DNA of 20,173 bases from Acholeplasmataceae bacterium UBA6190. Lineage in GTDB: Bacteria > Bacillota_I > Bacilli_A > Acholeplasmatales > Acholeplasmataceae. The DNA lies in assembly GCA_002422045.1 (NCBI GenBank), contig DITG01000140.1:1-20173 (forward strand). The letters run 5' to 3'. A program made the position numbers and the translations under genes. The notes under the pieces are model-generated. The model was not told the origin of the DNA and did not search any database. It was given only the letters and a program-made list of their open reading frames with translations. Below, piece after piece: positions 15,055-20,173 of the stretch; position 1 is the stretch's first letter, and each line of letters begins with the position of its first letter.

Positions 15055-16917
15055 TTATTCATCCCTTAAGTAATAATATGGGTTTTCAAAACTGAAATAA
15101 TTCGAAATGAAGACTTTTTCGTAAAAGACGATGGTATCATAAATCGTTTGCTTCAACTGGAGGAAGGCTTCTTCGTCGATTTCTCCTGATACAACCTGAT
15201 CAAACATGATCTTGTGAGAAAGAGAAATCCAGCTTGAATAAGACAGTATGATCGGACGATCTGCTCTTTCTTCCAAGAAAATACTTTCTCCATGATAGAA
15301 ATCTTGATAATATGGAATACCCAACAAATCAAGCACTGTCGGTGTGATGTCATAATGTGAAGATAAGGTGCTATTGACTTCATGAGTTATGCCTGGTGCA
15401 TAAATCAGAAATGGTACTTTTTCGATTTCGTATGGAATATCGCTATTGGGTGTTTTTTCTAAGGTGATGGGTTGACTCGAATAATTCTTATGGTCAGAGA
15501 ACATGACAATCACGGTTTCTTCCATCAAGCCCTTGGATTCCAAATCATCCAGCATCATGCCTAGACCTTCATCAAAATTCATTTGAGCAGCTGTAATCGT
15601 TCTAAACTCAAGCGATTCATTCACATAAAGTGGATCCTGATCGAGGATCTGGTAATAGGCTTCAAGTTCGTCTCGATACTCATTGTGCGGACCATGAGGT
15701 GTCACCGTCATCACAAATGAAAAGAAGGGTTCATCCTGTATAGGCACAATCAAATCTTTAAACTGGTCGAACATCAAGGAGTCAAGTGTCCAAAAATCAC
15801 CCGGATCAACAACCAATTCTTCTACCCCTCTGTATCGTTCAAATCCCATATTGGGGTGAATGACATCACGGTTAAAGAAATCGGCATTGAAATCATGGAA
15901 TGAATTGGCAGTATATCCTGCACCTCTTAGTACGTAAGGGAGTGCATTGGGATAGACGTTTTCTCCATAGGTATACATGAAGTTATCCGCTTGAAAATAC
16001 ATCATCGATGTGAGCGACTTAAATTCGGCATCATAAGTATAATTGCTTTTGGCTGCCGAGTAAAAATTGTCAAACACGATGCTTCGATCATACAGTCTGT
16101 AATAATTTGGGGTATGTTCTCTGGTGAATCCATATTCTTCGCAGGTTTCACACATGATCATGATCAGATTCTTACCGGTTAATGCACCGAACCAAGGTGA
16201 TTTATCGCCTAGCGTATCTGTGACACGATCATTGATTTCAGTCACATAATCATCCTTGAAAAATAGAGGTCTGAGTGCATTGGCAGTATAGGTTGCGATA
16301 TCTTTAGCATGATAGGTAATCGAGCCAAATCGTTGTACGAACAACGCCTTGTCCGATGGTGTATTGAATAGTAACTGATCTGTTTCCTTGATGATGGCTG
16401 GAGAGAATGTCAAACCTAAGATGGAGAGCATCAAATAGAGGGTCTTTTTGACAAGGTTTCCCCGCTTGATGATGGGTTGGTTCTTCATCACACGGTACAG
16501 CGCTTTGGAACCCAAATAGACAAAGAAGGCGATGATGAGCCATACAAAGATATTGTAGGCTTTGAGCGGATTGTACTTCAGACCGATCTTCATCGTATTC
16601 TTGCCAGACTCTAAGAGCATTGCAATTGATGTCACATCTTGTTTGAAATAATAAAGTGTACTGTCGGTGACAAAAAACGTGAACATGATCAAGATGAATA
16701 CCACATAAGCGATATAGCGATGCTTGGCATTGCGAATGAAACTGAGTGTTGAAACCACCAAGGCAACATTGAAAAATGCAATGATCCAATGTTCAAGTGT
16801 GATATTGAATCCATATTTGAAGATGAAAATAAAGTCAAGCGTAAAAACAATCATCACCATGATGAGCAGTTCGATGAGTTGATTTTTTTGTGTAAGTTTC
16901 TGGATGAATTGTTTCAC
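15055..16917 (-). CDS. LTA synthase family protein (membrane sulfatase-fold phosphoglycerol transferase)
   Basis: Such enzymes polymerise or transfer glycerol-phosphate from phosphatidylglycerol outside the cell, releasing diacylglycerol. 620 residues, close to LtaS (about 646). Five membrane helices at roughly 13-33, 43-61, 68-88, 121-140 and 158-176 precede an extracellular domain from about 240. Active-site equivalents are present: Glu257 (MCETCEE), nucleophile Thr294 in SNYTYDAEF where LtaS has GKTSDAE, the FHDFNADFFNR substrate loop at 340-350, His408 (TPHGPHN) and Asp475-His476 (FSDHKNYS). The start is GTG at 16915-16917 with AGAGGT just upstream. It lies between trmD and rplS, an unusual place, and the C-terminal 60 residues beyond the sulfatase fold are Tyr/Phe-rich. 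Whether it makes LTA or another glycophospholipid is not decidable here. Confidence 0.88.
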   Translation of the reverse strand: MKQFIQKLTQKNQLIELLIMVMIVFTLDFIFIFKYGFNITLEHWIIAFFNVALVVSTLSFIRNAKHRYIAYVVFILIMFTFFVTDSTLYYFKQDVTSIAMLLESGKNTMKIGLKYNPLKAYNIFVWLIIAFFVYLGSKALYRVMKNQPIIKRGNLVKKTLYLMLSILGLTFSPAIIKETDQLLFNTPSDKALFVQRFGSITYHAKDIATYTANALRPLFFKDDYVTEINDRVTDTLGDKSPWFGALTGKNLIMIMCETCEEYGFTREHTPNYYRLYDRSIVFDNFYSAAKSNYTYDAEFKSLTSMMYFQADNFMYTYGENVYPNALPYVLRGAGYTANSFHDFNADFFNRDVIHPNMGFERYRGVEELVVDPGDFWTLDSLMFDQFKDLIVPIQDEPFFSFVMTVTPHGPHNEYRDELEAYYQILDQDPLYVNESLEFRTITAAQMNFDEGLGMMLDDLESKGLMEETVIVMFSDHKNYSSQPITLEKTPNSDIPYEIEKVPFLIYAPGITHEVNSTLSSHYDITPTVLDLLGIPYYQDFYHGESIFLEERADRPIILSYSSWISLSHKIMFDQVVSGEIDEEAFLQLKQTIYDTIVFYEKVFISNYFSFENPYYYLRDE

Positions 16918-16971
16918 ATTTACCTCTATTTGACATGTTCTTGACTAAAAAAGAACACTTCTTACGTTACT

Positions 16972-17000
16972 ATCTTATTCTTTTTACATGGATAAATCAA
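16972..17000 (-). promoter_or_regulatory. Possible promoter of the LTA-synthase-family gene
   Basis: On the - strand TTGATT (16995-17000), 17 bp, TAAGAT (16972-16977). Moderate match only. A short AAGAA/TTCTT hairpin followed by T lies just downstream and may be a weak terminator for trmD instead. Confidence 0.45.
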
Positions 17001-17008
17001 GAAATAGG

Positions 17009-17734
17009 CTAAACCTTGACTGGATAACCCAATTTTTTGAGTATCTTTTTTTCTTGATCCGTCAAATCGATCTCTTGGATGAGATCTGGCCGTTTTTGAA
17101 GCGTACTGTTGATGGAAGCTTCTTCACGCCATACCTCAATCTTTTGGTGATTCCCCGAAATCAGGACTTCAGGGACAACAAATCCCTGATAGGATTCCGG
17201 TTTGGTGTATTGGGGATATTTCAGCCATCCATGCTGAAGGCTGTCTGTTTCTGCCGAATCTTCATGAATGACGCCAGGTACTAATCTCGACACTGTATCT
17301 GCGACAATCATGGCAGGAATTTCTCCGCCGGTGAGCACATAGTCTCCAATTGAGATTTCCATATCAACAAGCGACTCTACTCTGGCATCAACGCCTTCAT
17401 AATGTCCGCAAAGCAATATCAAATGTTTTTTTTGAGCTAGACCCTTGGCTTCATTCTGATTGAACAGCTTGCCTTGAGGTGATAACAAGATCACGGTCGT
17501 ATCTTCTGTTTTCAGTGTCTTGATGATATCGAAAAACGGAGGAAACTGCATGAGCATGCCTGCGCCTCCGCCATAAGGCGTGTCATCTATTTTCTTGTGT
17601 TTGTTGTGACTGTAGTCTCTTAACTGATGCAATCTGATATCGATGATGTGTGCATCAATGGCTCTTTTGATGATAGACGTTTTCAGGAACAGATCGAAAA
17701 ACTCTGGGAAAATCGTGACAATATCGATGATCAT
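17009..17734 (-). CDS. trmD: tRNA (guanine-37-N1)-methyltransferase
   Basis: TrmD methylates G37 of tRNAs with G36, protecting the reading frame. The 241 residues carry the SPOUT-class landmarks: IVTIFPEFF at the N-terminus, DDTPYGGGAGM near 50-60, LLCGHYEGVDAR at about 107-118, and the knot segment SIGDYVLTGGEIPAM; the C-terminal domain has the GFVVPEVLISGNH and RRPDL-like KRPDL motifs. The ATG overlaps the rimM stop by ATGA, with GAGGG as ribosome site inside rimM. It is the last gene of the rpsP operon, and rplS does not follow it directly. Confidence 0.97.
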   Translation of the reverse strand: MIIDIVTIFPEFFDLFLKTSIIKRAIDAHIIDIRLHQLRDYSHNKHKKIDDTPYGGGAGMLMQFPPFFDIIKTLKTEDTTVILLSPQGKLFNQNEAKGLAQKKHLILLCGHYEGVDARVESLVDMEISIGDYVLTGGEIPAMIVADTVSRLVPGVIHEDSAETDSLQHGWLKYPQYTKPESYQGFVVPEVLISGNHQKIEVWREEASINSTLQKRPDLIQEIDLTDQEKKILKKLGYPVKV

Positions 17735-18219
17735 AAGAGTCCCTCAATCGTTTGGATGACGATTCTATCTTTTTCAACGGATTGAACAAACGCTTCGACA
17801 AATGGCACCAGCGCTTTTTTTCCATCTGTTTTTTCAATTTCGAGCAGATGTCCCTGAGGCACAGGAATCACACTGATCACTTGTCCGATTTTTTGGCCTT
17901 CCGTGTCATAGACGAATTTGCCAACTAAGTCTTCATAATGGAAATCATCCTCATCCAGTTGGTCATGGACATCATGTTCTGAAAAAACATCCATGCCTTT
18001 GAATGGCAGAATGTCATTGATGTTGTCATAACCCTTGAATTTGACGACAAATAGATTCCCTTGAGGACGTACGCGTTCGATCTCAAACGTTTTTTTGACA
18101 CCTTTGATCATGACAATCAAGGTCGCACCAACGAAAAAGCGGTTAAAATCACTATAATTGTAGATTTTAACCTCTCCTCTGATGCCATGTGAATTGGTGA
18201 TGTTTCCAATCAAATACAT
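17731..18219 (-). CDS. rimM: Ribosome maturation factor RimM
   Basis: RimM binds ribosomal protein S19 and helps mature the 30S head. The N-terminal domain starts with LIGNITNSHGIRGEVKI, the family signature, and the C-terminal PRC-barrel part has HYEDLVGKFVYD and PVPQGHLLEI. I favour ATG 18219 (162 residues): AAGGA ends eight bases before it, while the in-frame ATG at 18228 touches the same ribosome site with no spacing; the longer form (165 residues) cannot be excluded. The gene begins about 11 bases after the KH-protein stop and overlaps trmD by four bases. Confidence 0.93.
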   Translation of the reverse strand: MYLIGNITNSHGIRGEVKIYNYSDFNRFFVGATLIVMIKGVKKTFEIERVRPQGNLFVVKFKGYDNINDILPFKGMDVFSEHDVHDQLDEDDFHYEDLVGKFVYDTEGQKIGQVISVIPVPQGHLLEIEKTDGKKALVPFVEAFVQSVEKDRIVIQTIEGLL

Positions 18220-18230
18220 GTCACTCATCC

Positions 18231-18479
18231 TTAAAATGAGTCGATGTCAATCTGAACACGCTTGCCTTCTTTCGAAGCGCCAGCATAGACGATTGTACGC
18301 ATCGCACTTGCGATTTTTCCGCCTTTGCCGATGACACGTCCCAAATCCGCTTCATTGACTAATAACTGAATGGTTATGGTTTCATCATCTGTTGAAAGAA
18401 TCTTGACTAATACATCATCTGGGTTAACGACTAATGGCACTATCATATTTTTGATGAGTTTTTCAAAATCAACCGCCAT
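18231..18479 (-). CDS. khpA: KH-domain RNA-binding protein KhpA (YlqC)
   Basis: A small single-KH protein of 82 residues; in Firmicutes KhpA works with KhpB/EloR in RNA binding and affects cell elongation. The GxxG loop is VIGKGGK at about 49-55, followed by the helix IASAMRTIV. Its place between rpsP and rimM is the standard one. ATG 18479 has AAGGGGG about eight bases upstream. It lies 18 bases after rpsP. Confidence 0.93.
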   Translation of the reverse strand: MAVDFEKLIKNMIVPLVVNPDDVLVKILSTDDETITIQLLVNEADLGRVIGKGGKIASAMRTIVYAGASKEGKRVQIDIDSF

Positions 18480-18497
18480 GGTTTGTTCCCCCTTTTG

Positions 18498-18740
18498 TTA
18501 TTTGCCGAGTACGCTATACTTCTTGAATAAACTTTTTACAGTGTCTGTGGGTTGTGCACCATTGTTGATCCATTGTTGAGCTTTTTGAGCATCGACATTC
18601 ACTTGACCGATCAAAGGATCGTATGTTCCGATGATTTCAAGGAACTTGCCATCTCTTGATCTGGTTGATTCACTGGCTACTACTCTGTAAAAAGGTCTCT
18701 TGTTGGATCCAAAACGTTGTAATCTGATTTTAACTGCCAT
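18498..18740 (-). CDS. rpsP: 30S ribosomal protein S16
   Basis: S16 helps fold the 30S body. 80 residues starting [21 protein letters not shown], an unmistakable S16 N-terminus, then [19 protein letters not shown] and [16 protein letters not shown] 18740 is used; the open frame runs upstream to 18794 but that part overlaps the promoter. The ribosome site is a weak purine run (AAAGAGAG). First gene of the operon rpsP-khpA-rimM-trmD. Confidence 0.97.
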   Translation of the reverse strand: MAVKIRLQRFGSNKRPFYRVVASESTRSRDGKFLEIIGTYDPLIGQVNVDAQKAQQWINNGAQPTDTVKSLFKKYSVLGK

Positions 18741-18777
18741 AATTGTGTTCTCTCTTTCTTTTAGATATTCCATGACT

Positions 18778-18805
18778 ATTATACATGAAATCAAAACAGT
18801 GTCAA
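18778..18805 (-). promoter_or_regulatory. Promoter of the rpsP operon
   Basis: On the - strand TTGACA (18800-18805), 16 bp, TATAAT (18778-18783): both hexamers match consensus. The -35 lies within the arm of a hairpin that follows ylbG. Confidence 0.85.
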
Positions 18806-18822
18806 GTGTATTTACTTAACAC
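18799..18822. repeat. Inverted repeat between ylbG and the rpsP promoter
   Basis: Nine-bp arms (18799-18807 with 18814-18822, one G-U when read as RNA), six-base loop, directly after the ylbG stop. On the - strand it is followed by TGTTTTG, a poor T tract, so it is either a weak terminator or an operator over the rpsP -35. Confidence 0.5.
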
Positions 18823-18823
18823 A

Positions 18824-19051
18824 TTAAAAATTCAGATTCGCATCGAACATCTGTGAAGCACCGACGAACTTGAATCCTTTGACATCTTTGAGTTGTTTCT
18901 TCAAATTGGCTTCGATATCCTTGTCTCCATAGACAACTGCATAACCTTGCTTTTCCGAAACATAGGTGATGTCAACAGGCATTGACTTCAATTTGTCAAT
19001 CACTTGTTTGCCCTGATAGAATACAACATATGACATGCGGTTAGCGTACAT
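18824..19051 (-). CDS. ylbG: YlbG-family protein (DUF2129)
   Basis: A 75-residue protein of the YlbG family, of unknown molecular function. The pattern (short beta strand SYVVFYQGK, Val-Ile-Asp-Lys helix, ITYVSEKQGYAVVYG) matches YlbG of Bacillus, and the pairing with ylbF is conserved. ATG 19051 is chosen because AAAGGAGG stands eight bases upstream, within the last codons of ylbF; the ATG-like start at 19075 has no ribosome site. Overlaps ylbF by 11 bases. Confidence 0.85.
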   Translation of the reverse strand: MYANRMSYVVFYQGKQVIDKLKSMPVDITYVSEKQGYAVVYGDKDIEANLKKQLKDVKGFKFVGASQMFDANLNF

Positions 19052-19433
19052 GACAGCTTCCTCCTTTTTTGACAATCCCCATCTTGTCTGGGGTTTTGAT
19101 ATGACTTGATACTGCCTGAGTCATATCGAATAAAAACGTATTGAGCTCATCTTGAAATATTTTTTCTGCATCAAAATAGGCTTTGACTTCAGTTTTTGCA
19201 TATAAAACCGCTTTGGTTTCGCTAAATGATTTGACAACATCCTTGAAATCGGGATGGTAAGTGCCCCCAGTGGACATGATCGATTCATATAGGGCTTTTG
19301 CTTTTTGGAAAGCTTCGATTTCAGAAGCGTAGAGTATTCCTATCTTTTGATCCAGTGTCTGGATCGATTGATAAATGGGATCACGTCTGATCTCATCTAA
19401 AACATGATAGGCTTGCATGATGATGTCTGTCAT
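19041..19433 (-). CDS. ylbF: YlbF-family protein (RNase Y regulatory complex subunit)
   Basis: In Bacillus YlbF forms the Y-complex with YmcA and YaaT, which carries iron-sulfur clusters and steers RNase Y processing of mRNAs and competence/biofilm development. The 130-residue helical protein has the family pattern (DEIRRDPIYQSIQTLDQKI, AFQKAKALYESI, FSETKAVLYAKTEVKAYFDAEKIFQDEL). It ends GGSCHVR with a single Cys close to the C-terminus, which may be the cluster ligand. ATG 19433 overlaps the stop of the pseudouridine synthase gene by ATGA; AAAGGAAG is the ribosome site. No ymcA or yaaT is in the window. Confidence 0.85.
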   Translation of the reverse strand: MTDIIMQAYHVLDEIRRDPIYQSIQTLDQKIGILYASEIEAFQKAKALYESIMSTGGTYHPDFKDVVKSFSETKAVLYAKTEVKAYFDAEKIFQDELNTFLFDMTQAVSSHIKTPDKMGIVKKGGSCHVR

Positions 19434-20116
19434 AAGAGTTCTTCCTTTCTGAAAGTACGGTATTGACCGGGTTCAAGCGACCCAAGAGAGAGTCTCCCGA
19501 TTGATGTTCTTTTCAAACTGATGACATCATATCCAACCGCACCAAACATCCGTTTGATCTGATGGAATTTACCTTCATCAATGATGATTTTAACATGGAT
19601 TCCCTCATGTTCGATGGCCAATGCTTGAGCCTTGTAAGGATTGCCTTTGCCATCTTTGATCAAGACGCCCGAAAGCAACGCTTTGGGGTGACAAAACTCT
19701 TGATCCACAATCACTTCATAAGTTTTGGGCAGATGATGATTGGGATGTGTGATTTGGTGAAGCAAATCTCCATCTGTGGTCAGAATCAAGAGCCCTTCCG
19801 CATCCAGATCGAGTCTACCTGCGATCGATAGGTCAAACCGGTTGTAAGGTTCATGAATCAAACTGAGTGCAACCGGGTGCATAGGGTCCGTATTGGCCGA
19901 TAGAAACCCTTTGGGCTTATAAAGTGCAATATGAATGGGGTCTTGATAAAAGACGGTAACACCGTCAATTCTGACGGTTTGAGTCATAGGGTTGAGGGTT
20001 TGATCTACCTTGATGACTCTTTCGTCGTCGATGGTGATCTCATGTGCTTTGATCATGGTTTTCATATCACTTCGAGAGCCATATTTGAGATTGGAGAGAA
20101 ATTTATCGATACGCAT
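19430..20116 (-). CDS. rsuA: RsuA-family 16S rRNA pseudouridine synthase
   Basis: Isomerises a uridine in rRNA (U516 of 16S for RsuA). 228 residues: an S4 domain at 1-48 (RIDKFLSNLKYGSRSDMKTMI), a linker, then the catalytic domain with YKPKGF, the catalytic Asp103 in AGRLDLDAEGLLILTTDG and the late motif EGKFHQIKRMF. The GRLDxDAEGL form is usual in RsuA-type enzymes, though other RsuA/RluB-class targets are possible. ATG 20116 is preferred over 20122 because AAAGGAG is then seven bases upstream. First gene of the overlapping trio rsuA-ylbF-ylbG. Confidence 0.9.
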   Translation of the reverse strand: MRIDKFLSNLKYGSRSDMKTMIKAHEITIDDERVIKVDQTLNPMTQTVRIDGVTVFYQDPIHIALYKPKGFLSANTDPMHPVALSLIHEPYNRFDLSIAGRLDLDAEGLLILTTDGDLLHQITHPNHHLPKTYEVIVDQEFCHPKALLSGVLIKDGKGNPYKAQALAIEHEGIHVKIIIDEGKFHQIKRMFGAVGYDVISLKRTSIGRLSLGSLEPGQYRTFRKEELL

Positions 20117-20134
20117 TGGCATTCTCCTTTATGA

Positions 20135-20140
20135 TATAAT
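20135..20140 (+). promoter_or_regulatory. -10 element of a divergent gene at the right edge
   Basis: TATAAT on the + strand, without a good -35. If used, the start would fall just before the GAGGTG ribosome site, giving a very short leader. Confidence 0.35.
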
Positions 20141-20157
20141 GGTAGTGAGGTGTATTG

Positions 20158-20173
20158 ATGATGATAACCATGA
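20158..20173 (+). CDS. Probable 5' end of a divergent gene, cut by the window
   Basis: GAGGTG at 20147-20152 precedes ATG 20158 by five bases; only MMITM is visible. Too short to assign. The call rests on the ribosome site and the nearby -10 alone. Confidence 0.4.

Noticed and set aside
15991..17284. + strand open frames over the LTA-synthase-family and trmD genes
   Set aside because: Antisense to conserved, complete genes; no ribosome sites and no family resemblance.
1..20173. UGA read as Trp, as in mycoplasmas
   Set aside because: Several intact genes end in TGA at the expected family length with correct ATGA overlaps, and all visible Trp codons are TGG.

Overview
The window reads as ordinary chromosome from a low-GC Gram-positive bacterium (Bacillota, or a wall-less relative of the Acholeplasma/Izemoplasma kind). 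Reasons: T-box leaders, Spx, a CcpA-type regulator, a YlbF/YlbG pair, an LTA-synthase-family protein, RNase-Y-type neighbours, AGGAGG ribosome sites and TTGACA/TATAAT promoters. TGA is used as a normal stop (for example in both response-regulator genes and the hybrid kinase gene) and Trp is TGG, so the UGA=Trp code of mycoplasmas does not apply. I cannot name the species. No rRNA, tRNA, IS element, prophage or CRISPR array is visible.

Left part, mostly + strand (1-6054): the 3' part of a CYTH-domain gene; a DUF1576-type membrane protein with two similar halves; a small four-helix membrane protein; spx on the - strand sharing a bidirectional terminator with it; then, divergent from spx, an M3 oligoendopeptidase (pepF-like) and trpS behind a Trp-specific T-box. 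Convergent to trpS comes a - strand unit of tyrS (with its own T-box) and a diacylglycerol-kinase-family gene.

Middle (8427-14347, - strand): a CcpA-like LacI-family regulator whose promoter carries a cre-like operator plus a second perfect palindrome; and a tightly overlapping three-gene signalling operon: a soluble hybrid histidine kinase (PAS-GAF-HisKA-HATPase-degenerate receiver-receiver-HPt), a receiver-HD-GYP protein and an OmpR-type regulator. The kinase promoter has two tandem 10-bp repeats on an 11-bp period upstream and a third copy in the leader, a plausible autoregulatory site. This operon is the most distinctive part of the window.

Right part (14488-20116, - strand): translation and RNA genes. 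The rpsP-khpA-rimM-trmD operon is followed by an LTA-synthase-family gene that separates it from rplS, which has its own promoter and terminator. Upstream lie rsuA-like, ylbF and ylbG as an overlapping trio. A divergent gene probably starts at the right edge. There is no gene-free stretch above 300 bases; the two longest gaps (about 4758-5007 and 8203-8426) hold the T-box leaders.
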